Source: Lysobacterales bacterium | GTDB taxonomy: Bacteria > Pseudomonadota > Gammaproteobacteria > Xanthomonadales > Rhodanobacteraceae | Direction of reading: 5' to 3' | Assembly: GCA_021324945.1 (NCBI GenBank) | Contig: JAJPID010000019.1 | Location: 1 to 64,000, forward strand | DNA: 64,000 nucleotides | Part shown: piece after piece, positions 1 to 8,231 of the stretch | Layout of the letters: every line of letters begins with the position of its first letter | How positions within the stretch are numbered: the stretch's first letter is position 1 | The notes under the pieces: generated by a model | Seen by the model: the letters and a program-made list of their open reading frames with translations, nothing else | Told to the model about the DNA's origin: nothing | The model's database searches: none | Program-made: the position numbers and the translations under genes

Positions 1-1361
1 CCGTCGCCGCCGAACATGTTCTCCCAGCGGCTGTTGGTGATGCCGCCCGGATATTCCGAATCGCCCACCCAGTCGCTGTTGTCCTGCAGGCCGCCGTACA
101 CGTGATACGGATCATCGTCGTCGACGCTCACGTGATAGAACTGCGACACCGGCAGGTTGTTGGCCTTCCACCATTTGTTGCCGCCGTCGTGCGAGAACCA
201 CAGGCCGCCGTCGTCGCCGGCGATCACGTATTTCGGATCCTGCGGATCGATCCAGATGTCATGGAAGTCGCCGTGCGCGCCGCCGCCGACTTCGCTGAAA
301 CTCTTGCCGCCGTCCGTGCTCTGGATCAGCGTGAGATCGGGCTTGAACACGCGATCCGGATTGGTCGGATCGACGATCAGGTTGGCGAAATAAAACGGCC
401 GCCAGACCATGTTCTGGCTCTTGTCGCGCGGCTGCCAGGTCTTGCCGCCGTCATCGCTGCGATAGAGCGATGAATCCGGTGATTCGACCATCGCATAGAC
501 GATCTGCGGATTCGAAGGCGCGATCGTCACCGCGATGCGGCCGTAAGGCTTTTTGGGAAAACCGGTGTTGGCATCGGGCGTGATTTCCGTCCAACTCCGG
601 CCGCCGTCGGTGGATTTGAAGAGCCCACTGGCCGACGGCGCATCGGGCGAAGGCCCGCCCGAACGGAACGTCCAGCCCTTGCGACGAAAATCCCACATCG
701 CCGCGAACAAGACATTCGGATCCTTCGGATCGAGGCTGAGGCCCGAGCAACCGGTCGAAAGGTTCTTGCCCTTCAAGATCAGCGTCCACGAATGTCCGCC
801 ATCGGTGGTCTTGTACAAGCCGCGATCGGACGAATCGCTCCACAGTTTTCCCGGCACGCACGCGTATACCGTATTGCCGTCGCGCGGATCGATGAGGATC
901 TTCGCGACGTGTTCGGATTCGGGCAATCCGAGGTATTGCCACGTTTCGCCGCCATCGGTGGTCTTGTAGATGCCGTTGCCGACCGAAACCGAATTGCGCA
1001 TCCACGACTCGCCCGTGCCGACCCACACCGTGTCGTGATGGTTGGGATCGATCGCGATCGCGCCGATCGATTGCACCGGCTGCTTGTCGAACACCGGCTT
1101 GAAAGTCGTGCCGTTGTCGGTGGACTTCCACACGCCGCCGGAGGCCGCGCCGACATAAACGGTGATCTTGCCGTTGGATTCCGGCACCGCCGCGACCGCG
1201 GCGATGCGGCCGCTCATCATCGCCGAGCCGATGTTGCGCGCGTTGAGCCCGGAGATCGCGCCGCTGTCGAAGGTCGTAGTCGTCGCGGCTTGCGCGCCGA
1301 TCGACAGGACGCTCAAGGAAACCGCGAATGCAAGGGCGTTGCGGATCTGATTGCGCTTCAT
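1..1361 (-). CDS. BNR/sortilin-like beta-propeller (WD40/YVTN-type) exported protein, C-terminus truncated by window edge
   Basis: Open minus frame from ATG (cat 1359-1361): MKRNQIRNALAFAVSLSVLSIGAQA signal peptide, then repeated 'GxxKSTDGGxTW' Asp-box motifs. Absent from the ORF track because its stop lies outside the window. Confidence 0.85.
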   Translation of the reverse strand, partial: MKRNQIRNALAFAVSLSVLSIGAQAATTTTFDSGAISGLNARNIGSAMMSGRIAAVAAVPESNGKITVYVGAASGGVWKSTDNGTTFKPVFDKQPVQSIGAIAIDPNHHDTVWVGTGESWMRNSVSVGNGIYKTTDGGETWQYLGLPESEHVAKILIDPRDGNTVYACVPGKLWSDSSDRGLYKTTDGGHSWTLILKGKNLSTGCSGLSLDPKDPNVLFAAMWDFRRKGWTFRSGGPSPDAPSASGLFKSTDGGRSWTEITPDANTGFPKKPYGRIAVTIAPSNPQIVYAMVESPDSSLYRSDDGGKTWQPRDKSQNMVWRPFYFANLIVDPTNPDRVFKPDLTLIQSTDGGKSFSEVGGGAHGDFHDIWIDPQDPKYVIAGDDGGLWFSHDGGNKWWKANNLPVSQFYHVSVDDDDPYHVYGGLQDNSDWVGDSEYPGGITNSRWENMFGGD

Positions 1362-1362
1362 G

Positions 1363-2124
1363 TCACTTGCTCCCCTGCTGAGCGGGCGCGGTGTTCTTTT
1401 CCGGAAATGCGAACACGAAATCCTCGACGGGCACGTTGGCCTGCGCCTTGTCGATGGTGATCCGCATGATCTGGTCTGGCGTGCCGCCTTTCGGTCCGGT
1501 GGTGATCGCAAACGGGAAATACACGCCGTTCACCCGCTCGTAGTCACCGAAATCGGTCTGCGTCACCTGCTGCGTCCCGCGCACCGTACGGCGCGCGATC
1601 TCGCGGATCGGCAGGTAGGCGTCCGGATCGAGATAGACGACCAGCGTGTTGCCGTCCTTCAACTGCACCTGCAACTTGTGCGCGTCGGTGCCATCCACGT
1701 CCTCGGTGCCGAGGTACGTGACCGTGTTGCCCTTCGCGGCCGCATCCACCCAAGCGCCGTCGATATCCGCGCCTTCCGCCAGTTCCTTGGCATCATCCGT
1801 CGACATGGGGATCGGATCCTTGCGGCCGCCGAAGGGCTGGATGCTCCAGCCGCGCTGGCCATCCCACGCCTGCACCTGCGTGAGACCCTGCACGCTCGCT
1901 TCCTCGCGCAACTTGTCGGGACGCTTGAGATATTCGGCATACGCGAGTTTGAAACCGCCACCGGCGATCAGCTGGCCTTGCATCTTCAGTGTCTTGATCG
2001 CGGCGAGCTTGTCCGCGCCCCCGCGCGCGGCGATGTTTTTCGAGATCAACTCGTCGGCTGTCGCGGCGTAGGCGCTGCCCACACACAGCAGCAGCGCGAA
2101 GGCCATCACGGCACGTGCGGTCAT
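1363..2124 (-). CDS. exported outer-membrane lipoprotein-sorting-like protein
   Basis: Internal start MTARAVMAFALLLCVGSAYAATADELISKNIAARGGADKLAAIKTLKMQGQ; fold typical of LolA/YcnB-like sorting proteins. Confidence 0.65.
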   Translation of the reverse strand: MTARAVMAFALLLCVGSAYAATADELISKNIAARGGADKLAAIKTLKMQGQLIAGGGFKLAYAEYLKRPDKLREEASVQGLTQVQAWDGQRGWSIQPFGGRKDPIPMSTDDAKELAEGADIDGAWVDAAAKGNTVTYLGTEDVDGTDAHKLQVQLKDGNTLVVYLDPDAYLPIREIARRTVRGTQQVTQTDFGDYERVNGVYFPFAITTGPKGGTPDQIMRITIDKAQANVPVEDFVFAFPEKNTAPAQQGSK

Positions 2125-2213
2125 AAAGTTTCTCCCCAGTGGATTGAAGGGTTCCGTCTGCCGCGCAGCGTGCGCTTGCGGACGCCGCTGCGCGATAGGA
2201 CGGAAGTCATGGA

Positions 2214-2519
2214 TCAGAGGCGAAGCCTGCCCCGCAATATCTGCGCGAACATCACCCAGTCGCCCATGAGGCTGTAGAACGGATGCGTGAAGGTCGCCGG
2301 CCGATTCTTCTCGTAGACGAAATGGCCGATCCAAGCGCAGCCATAACCGCACAATGGCGCACCGAGCAGCCACCAGGGATTTCGCGTGACGATCGCGACG
2401 ACGATCGATGCGATCACGAGCCACGAGCCGACGAAATGCAGGCGCCGGCAGCGGCGGTCGCTGTGCTCCCCCAAATAGAACGGATAGAACTCTCGAAAGC
2501 TGTCGAACTTTGATGCCAT
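2214..2519 (-). CDS. DUF962/Mpo1-like small membrane protein
   Basis: MASKFDSFREFYPFYLGEHSDRRCRRLHFVGSW...HPFYSLMGDWVMF matches the DUF962 pattern. Confidence 0.8.
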   Translation of the reverse strand: MASKFDSFREFYPFYLGEHSDRRCRRLHFVGSWLVIASIVVAIVTRNPWWLLGAPLCGYGCAWIGHFVYEKNRPATFTHPFYSLMGDWVMFAQILRGRLRL

Positions 2520-2572
2520 CTGGTCGCTTCGAAAATCCGTTCGTGGTTCGATACCTCACCACGAACGAAAGG

Positions 2573-3442
2573 TTATTTCTCCGGTAAGGGAATAAACTCC
2601 TGATCATCACCTGGGATCAGGCCGAACTTCCCATCGACCCAGTCGCGTTTGGCCTGTTCAATGCGTTCGCGCGAGGACGACACGAAGTTCCACCACAGAT
2701 GCCGCGGCGCATCCAGCGCGGCCCCGCCGAGGATCACGAGACGCGTGTCGCGAATCGCCTTGAGGCGCGCGATTCCAGCGGCCGGCAACACCGCCAGCGC
2801 CTGTGCATCGATCCGAGTGCCATCGATTTCGACCGTGCCATCGACGACGTACAGCGCCCGCTCTTCGTGTTCGTCGTCCAGATCGAAACTCGCGCCTTCG
2901 CGCAAATTGCCGGCTAGATAAAGCGTGGGGGAAAACACTGGCACCGGCGCGCGCAATCCGTGCGCGTTGCCCGCCACCAGTGTGAGCCGCACACCATCGC
3001 CTTCGATGTGCGGCAGCGCCTCTGGACCGAAATGATGGAACGCCGGCTCGGCTTCCTCGTCGGCCAGCGGCAGCGCTACCCAGGTTTGAATGCCGTGCAG
3101 CGGCGCGCCTTCGACGCGCGCTTCGAGCGGCGTGCGCTCGGAATGCGCGATGCCGCGGCCCGCCGTCATCCAGTTGACCGCGCCCGGCTCGATGTCCCGG
3201 ACGCTTCCCAGCGTGTCACGGTGGCGCATCACGCCTTCGAACAGCCAAGTCACCGTCGCCAGCCCGATGTGCGGGTGCGGCCGCACATCCACGCCCATGC
3301 CGGCCGGAAAGTGTGCAGGTCCCATGTGATCGAAGAACACGAACGGCCCGATGCTGCGGCGCTGCAACTGCGGCAGCAATCGCCGCACGTGGAAACCACC
3401 TAAATCGTGTTCGCGGCCGCCCAGAAGAAGAATGTCGTTCAT
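2573..3442 (-). CDS. pirin family protein
   Basis: Start MNDILLLGGREHDLGGFHVRRLLP; RSIGPFVFFDHMGPAHFPAGMGVDVRPHPHIGLATVTWLFEG is the pirin signature. Confidence 0.92.
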   Translation of the reverse strand: MNDILLLGGREHDLGGFHVRRLLPQLQRRSIGPFVFFDHMGPAHFPAGMGVDVRPHPHIGLATVTWLFEGVMRHRDTLGSVRDIEPGAVNWMTAGRGIAHSERTPLEARVEGAPLHGIQTWVALPLADEEAEPAFHHFGPEALPHIEGDGVRLTLVAGNAHGLRAPVPVFSPTLYLAGNLREGASFDLDDEHEERALYVVDGTVEIDGTRIDAQALAVLPAAGIARLKAIRDTRLVILGGAALDAPRHLWWNFVSSSRERIEQAKRDWVDGKFGLIPGDDQEFIPLPEK

Positions 3443-3629
3443 TGTCGCTCCTGTCGGACGCACCTTCGCGCGATCGTGTGCAAAGCGCAAGCCGCGCGCT
3501 TTGTGGCCAAACGCAAACTCGTGACGCAGGTGGCATTTACTTGCCCGCGACGCGCCCGAGACTTGCATCGCTAGTAACGCCTGCTTAGATCGCAGGCGCA
3601 ACTTCCGCACTGAAACAAGGGTGTGCTGC

Positions 3630-4832
3630 ATGACCACGAACGATTCGTCCGCAAATGGCGAGGAACGCGCCTCACGTTCCGTCGATGCGATCCGCGCCTG
3701 GGGCGCGGAGTGGAACCACAAATTCGGCGCGATGCTGGAACGCGGCTGGCCGTTGGCGGAAGTTGCCGCCCTGCACGATGATCTCGATCGCATCGCTTCG
3801 GCCGCGGACGGATTGGGCGATTCCGCATCTGCCGCGGCCGCCGTCGAATTGTCGGTATATCTGTGCTCGTTCGTGGAGGACGGACGCAGCCCGGACCCGA
3901 GCCAGCGCGAGAAGCTGCTGCAACTGTGCGGCGCGCTGGGCGAAGCCAAGGCGCCGGCGGTGTCGCCTGCGCCGGCTCAAGCAAAACCCTCCAGACTTGC
4001 GCACCTACTGTGCATCAGCGAAGACGCCGGCTTGGTCGCGGAACTGAGCCTGCGTGTGGCCGAACGCGGCATCGCGATGACCGCTCGATCCACTGTGGAC
4101 GATGCCTTGAGCCGCCTGCCCGAACTCGGCATGCACGCGGTGCTCGTGGATCAGACGCAACTGGACGGCTTGCAACGGTTGGAACGCGCCGCGCTCAATC
4201 TCGGCGGTGGTACGGGGCGGCCGCTGTTCGCCGCAATGCTGCGCGACAACTCGCTGGAGCAGCGCATGCGCGCTCTGCGCGGCGGCGCCGATGTGGTGAT
4301 CGAATTTGACGAACAGCCCGGCAGACTTGCCGAACGCGCCGCGCGGCTGTTGCGCGAGCGCGATGGTGCGCCGCTGCGCGCGATGATCATCGACGACGAC
4401 CGCAGCCAGGCGATGTTCTGCGAAAGCGTGCTGCGTCACGCCGGCGTGGAGACCCGCCTGCACACCGAAGCGCGGCAGGCGCTGGCAGATTTCGCGCAAT
4501 TCCGCCCCGAAGTGGTGCTGGTGGATCTGTACATGCCGGACATGGACGGCATGAGCCTGGTCGCGGCGCTGCGCGCGCAGCCGGATGCTGCGGGCGTGGC
4601 GATCGTGTTCCTCTCTGGCGATCAGGATGCCGAAACCCGTTTCGAAGCGCTCGCCGCCGGCGGCGACGATTTCCTCACCAAACCGATCCTGCCGCGACAT
4701 CTGGTCGCGGCGGTGCTGACCCGCGGCCGGCGCGTGCGGCAGATGCAAGCTGGAGCATCGCGGCGGACATCCGAAAGCCTCGCGTCCAACGTGCGCGAAT
4801 TCGCTCCGCCTGCCCGCGCGCAATCGGCGTAG
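3630..4832 (+). CDS. response regulator with a degenerate and a canonical receiver domain, no recognisable output domain
   Basis: MIIDDDRSQAMFCESVLRHAG...VVLVDLYMPDMDGMSLV...IVFLSGD...DDFLTKPI receiver motifs; preceded by a pseudo-receiver-like segment. Confidence 0.85.
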   Translation: MTTNDSSANGEERASRSVDAIRAWGAEWNHKFGAMLERGWPLAEVAALHDDLDRIASAADGLGDSASAAAAVELSVYLCSFVEDGRSPDPSQREKLLQLCGALGEAKAPAVSPAPAQAKPSRLAHLLCISEDAGLVAELSLRVAERGIAMTARSTVDDALSRLPELGMHAVLVDQTQLDGLQRLERAALNLGGGTGRPLFAAMLRDNSLEQRMRALRGGADVVIEFDEQPGRLAERAARLLRERDGAPLRAMIIDDDRSQAMFCESVLRHAGVETRLHTEARQALADFAQFRPEVVLVDLYMPDMDGMSLVAALRAQPDAAGVAIVFLSGDQDAETRFEALAAGGDDFLTKPILPRHLVAAVLTRGRRVRQMQAGASRRTSESLASNVREFAPPARAQSA

Positions 4833-4937
4833 CGCGCATCCTGGCTCCGTTCATCACGCGTTGCAATTCCGCGTGCGAGCGTTCGCGTGTTTGCCTTGCC
4901 TGCAAACACGTCACGTCATCGCGAGAGGGAGCCCACG

Positions 4938-5411
4938 ATGTCCATCAAGATGCGATCCATGCTGAGCCTGTCCGTCGCCGCGGCGTTGCTGCTGGGTGCA
5001 TGCGCCAGCCATCCGCAGCGGAGCACGGAAGAAACGCATCCGGCCGCAACGGCGGCGGAAAGCAAGCCAGCGCCGGTGATCCCGCAGCACACCCCCAAGT
5101 CCGCTACCGCACCGTCGGCTGAAATGCCGGCGCCGCCCGGAGAAATGGTCGGCGTTGCTTCCTGCGATCAATATCTTTCCACCTACAAGGCCTGCCATCG
5201 CGCAGCGGGCATTTATCCGCCCGACCAAATCGATGCGCGCTACGAGGCCATGCGCAACAGCCTGCTACGCGACGCGCACGATCCGGCCAAGCGCATGATG
5301 CTCGATCAGCGCTGCCACGCGCTGGCCAAACTGCTGAGCGACTCGCTGCACGGCAAGAGCTGCAATGCCGCGCCGGTTTCGTCTGCCAGCAGTACGAGCG
5401 GTAGCGATTGA
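4938..5411 (+). CDS. putative lipoprotein
   Basis: MSIKMRSMLSLSVAAALLLGACASH lipobox (LLGAC). Confidence 0.6.
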   Translation: MSIKMRSMLSLSVAAALLLGACASHPQRSTEETHPAATAAESKPAPVIPQHTPKSATAPSAEMPAPPGEMVGVASCDQYLSTYKACHRAAGIYPPDQIDARYEAMRNSLLRDAHDPAKRMMLDQRCHALAKLLSDSLHGKSCNAAPVSSASSTSGSD

Positions 5412-5470
5412 TGTAATCGAAGGAATGCGGCGGCGGTCTGATTGCCGTGGCCCAGCAATCGGAGCTCGCA

Positions 5471-5974
<504 letters not shown>

Positions 5975-5990
5975 AACCAGATGTCATTAA

Positions 5991-6040
5991 AAGTGCGGAC
6001 ATGGATGTCCGCTTTGCTTCTTCGCGATCAGGATGATCGC
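5991..6040. repeat. REP-like double palindrome, copy 1
   Basis: aagtgcggacatggatgtccgctttgcttcttcgcgatcaggatgatcgc; two adjacent inverted repeats (gcggacat/atgtccgc and gcgatca/tgatcgc). Confidence 0.75.
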
Positions 6041-6042
6041 AA

Positions 6043-6077
6043 CAAAAAAAGCCCCGACCGAAGCCGGGGCCTTTTTT
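6043..6077. terminator. bidirectional rho-independent terminator between msrB and csp
   Basis: acaaaaaaagccccgaccgaagccggggccttttttg: GC-rich stem with A-run and T-run on either side. Confidence 0.85.
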
Positions 6078-6078
6078 G

Positions 6079-6130
6079 AAAAGTGCGGACATGATGTCCG
6101 CTTTTTGTTTTCGCGATCAGGGATGATCGC
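6079..6130. repeat. REP-like double palindrome, copy 2 (direct repeat of 5991-6040)
   Basis: aaaagtgcggacatgatgtccgctttttgttttcgcgatcagggatgatcgc; same orientation and order as copy 1. Confidence 0.75.
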
Positions 6131-6143
6131 AAAAAGTAACTTC

Positions 6144-6353
6144 TCAGGCGGGCTGCACCTGATCGGCCTGCAGTCCCTTCGGTCCTTTCACCACGGTGAA
6201 AGTGACCTTCTGGCCTTCCTGCAGCGACTTGAAGCCGGTGCCCTGGATGGCACGGAAATGCACGAACACGTCCTCGCCATTTTCGCGGCTGATGAAACCG
6301 AAGCCTTTGGCATCGTTGAACCACTTGACCGTGCCGGTCTGACGATCCGACAT
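6144..6353 (-). CDS. CspA-family cold-shock protein
   Basis: [69 protein letters not shown]. Confidence 0.96.
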   Translation of the reverse strand: MSDRQTGTVKWFNDAKGFGFISRENGEDVFVHFRAIQGTGFKSLQEGQKVTFTVVKGPKGLQADQVQPA

Positions 6354-6679
6354 AACTGACTCCTTGCGACTCGATTGAAGTTGACACGGCACCCTCGCGG
6401 GCGCGTTTTGTTGCACTGACTAGCGCGTGAAGACAGCGATGCGATCGTGGCAACGGTCAGCAACCAGCCCCATCGGGCCGCAATCCCCCGCGGCCCGGCT
6501 AACTCAGCGCGCGGATCGTACTGCAAGGCATCCAGCCGCGCCAGTGCGGCGGCATACCCTTCTCCATTCCGCTCCGATTAATCGGCTGCTGCTTAAGTTG
6601 GGGAAGCTGGATGACCGCGCCGCGGTGCGACGTGGAATCGTCCACTGTTTCTCCCATCCGGATGATCTAGGAGAGCCCC

Positions 6680-7090
6680 ATGAAATCCCGTTCCCGTATG
6701 CTCGCATTCGCTGTGGCATCGCTATTGGCGACGGCGGCCTTGGCACAGCAGGAAGCCGTCCCGCCACCGCCCCCACCCGCCCCCCCTGCCCCGCCAATGG
6801 CGCCCGCAGAGCAGGCGCAGCCTATGGCGGAGCAAGGTTCGATGCCGGCTTCCAGCGGCTCGCTCACCGACGTGCACAGCGCCAAGATCGGTCCATCGAT
6901 CACGGTGAACTCCGGCATGCCGCCGGGGGACGACTACGGTCCCAAACCGCCGTTCGAGCAACTGGCGCAAGGCAAGAAGTGCATCAGTCACGAAGAAGCC
7001 AAGGCTTATCTGCCGCTGTACAACGACTGGCTGCACGCGGCGGGACATGGCCGTTGCATCAGCAAGGGCCAATACGAAGCTTGGCACTGA
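6680..7090 (+). CDS. exported hypothetical protein with proline-rich N-terminal segment
   Basis: MKSRSRMLAFAVASLLATAALAQQ signal peptide, PPPPPPAPPAPP run. Confidence 0.6.
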   Translation: MKSRSRMLAFAVASLLATAALAQQEAVPPPPPPAPPAPPMAPAEQAQPMAEQGSMPASSGSLTDVHSAKIGPSITVNSGMPPGDDYGPKPPFEQLAQGKKCISHEEAKAYLPLYNDWLHAAGHGRCISKGQYEAWH

Positions 7091-7109
7091 TACGACTGTA
7101 GCGCTGGAT

Positions 7110-7141
7110 AAGAAAGGGCCCTTCACGGGCCCTTTCTTTTT
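7110..7141. terminator. bidirectional terminator between convergent genes
   Basis: aagaaagggcccttcacgggccctttcttttt. Confidence 0.9.
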
Positions 7142-7144
7142 GGC

Positions 7145-7924
7145 TCACTGCGCCGCGGTGCCCAGCATCGCTTGCAAACGCCGCGCATCATCGATGGCTG
7201 CGCCGAGCGCGGTGTTGTCGAACACGCACCAGGTTCGTGCGCCCGCGGCGGCGCTCGCGCGCAGACGTTCGGCCAATGTTGCCAGCGCATGTTCCTCGTA
7301 TTTCGAGTAATACATGCGCGGCGCACCATGCCAGCGGTAATAAACCATTTGCCGGAATCCGCCCGGCTCCGCCGCTGCCGGCACGCGCGTGGGATCGACC
7401 GCGACACGCGCGATGCGGTGTCGCTCCTGCAATTCATCCACCTGCGGCCTGAACCAACTGGCATGACGCGGTTCGCAGGCGATGTCGCCGCCATGACGCG
7501 CACGCAACTGCCTGAAGAAATTCTCCGCGACCGCGCGTTCGAACTTGAGGCTGGGAGGCAACTGCACCAGCAGGCACCCAAGCTTGTTTCCGAGGCCGGT
7601 TGCTTGTTCGAGAAATGCCGCAATCTCGTCTTCCACACCGCGCAGGCGTAACGTGTGCGTGATCGTCTTCGGCAACTTGACCGCGAAGCGGAAATCGTCC
7701 GACACACTCGCGGCCCAGCGCGCGTAGGTCTGGCGCCGATGTGGCCGATAAAACGAGGAGTTGATTTCGACCGCGTCGAAGCGCGCGGCGTAGCGCTGCA
7801 AGTGCGTGCCTGATCGCGGGAACTGCGGCCACTCGCTGCGCGGAAGACTCCAGCCCGCGCAGCCAAAGTGTATGCGACCCGCAAAATTCACGAGATCGTC
7901 ACGAATTGCCTTCCCGCTCAGCAC
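7145..7924 (-). CDS. DUF72 (YecE-like) protein
   Basis: IHFGCAGWSLPRSEW...YAARFDAVEINSSFYRPHRRQTYARWAASVSDDFRFAVKLPKTITH typical of DUF72. Confidence 0.92.
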   Translation of the reverse strand: MLSGKAIRDDLVNFAGRIHFGCAGWSLPRSEWPQFPRSGTHLQRYAARFDAVEINSSFYRPHRRQTYARWAASVSDDFRFAVKLPKTITHTLRLRGVEDEIAAFLEQATGLGNKLGCLLVQLPPSLKFERAVAENFFRQLRARHGGDIACEPRHASWFRPQVDELQERHRIARVAVDPTRVPAAAEPGGFRQMVYYRWHGAPRMYYSKYEEHALATLAERLRASAAAGARTWCVFDNTALGAAIDDARRLQAMLGTAAQ

Positions 7925-8222
7925 GCTTGCGCTGGCTTTCCTCGATTCCGATCAGTGCGGCCAGCGCGCCGCTCAACGCCAGCGCCAGCAAGCCATAGCC
8001 GATCAGCCCGACCACCGAACTCATGGCCATCATTGCATACGCGCCTGTGGCGCCGGCATCGCCCTTCAAATGCAGCCACAGAGTTGTAATTCCCCAAGCA
8101 ATGCCCGCGGCGATCAACAGAATGCCGATCCACGCAATCGCGCGCGCGGTAGCGAGCAGCAAACGCAGATGGCGCGTTTGCAGATCGCGATAGGGCAGCA
8201 GACGACTCAAGGTCATTCCCAT
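7899..8222 (-). CDS. small hypothetical membrane protein
   Basis: Two hydrophobic segments; overlaps the DUF72 start by 26 nt in the same operon orientation. Confidence 0.5.
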   Translation of the reverse strand: MGMTLSRLLPYRDLQTRHLRLLLATARAIAWIGILLIAAGIAWGITTLWLHLKGDAGATGAYAMMAMSSVVGLIGYGLLALALSGALAALIGIEESQRKRAEREGNS

Positions 8223-8231
8223 TCCTCGCTT

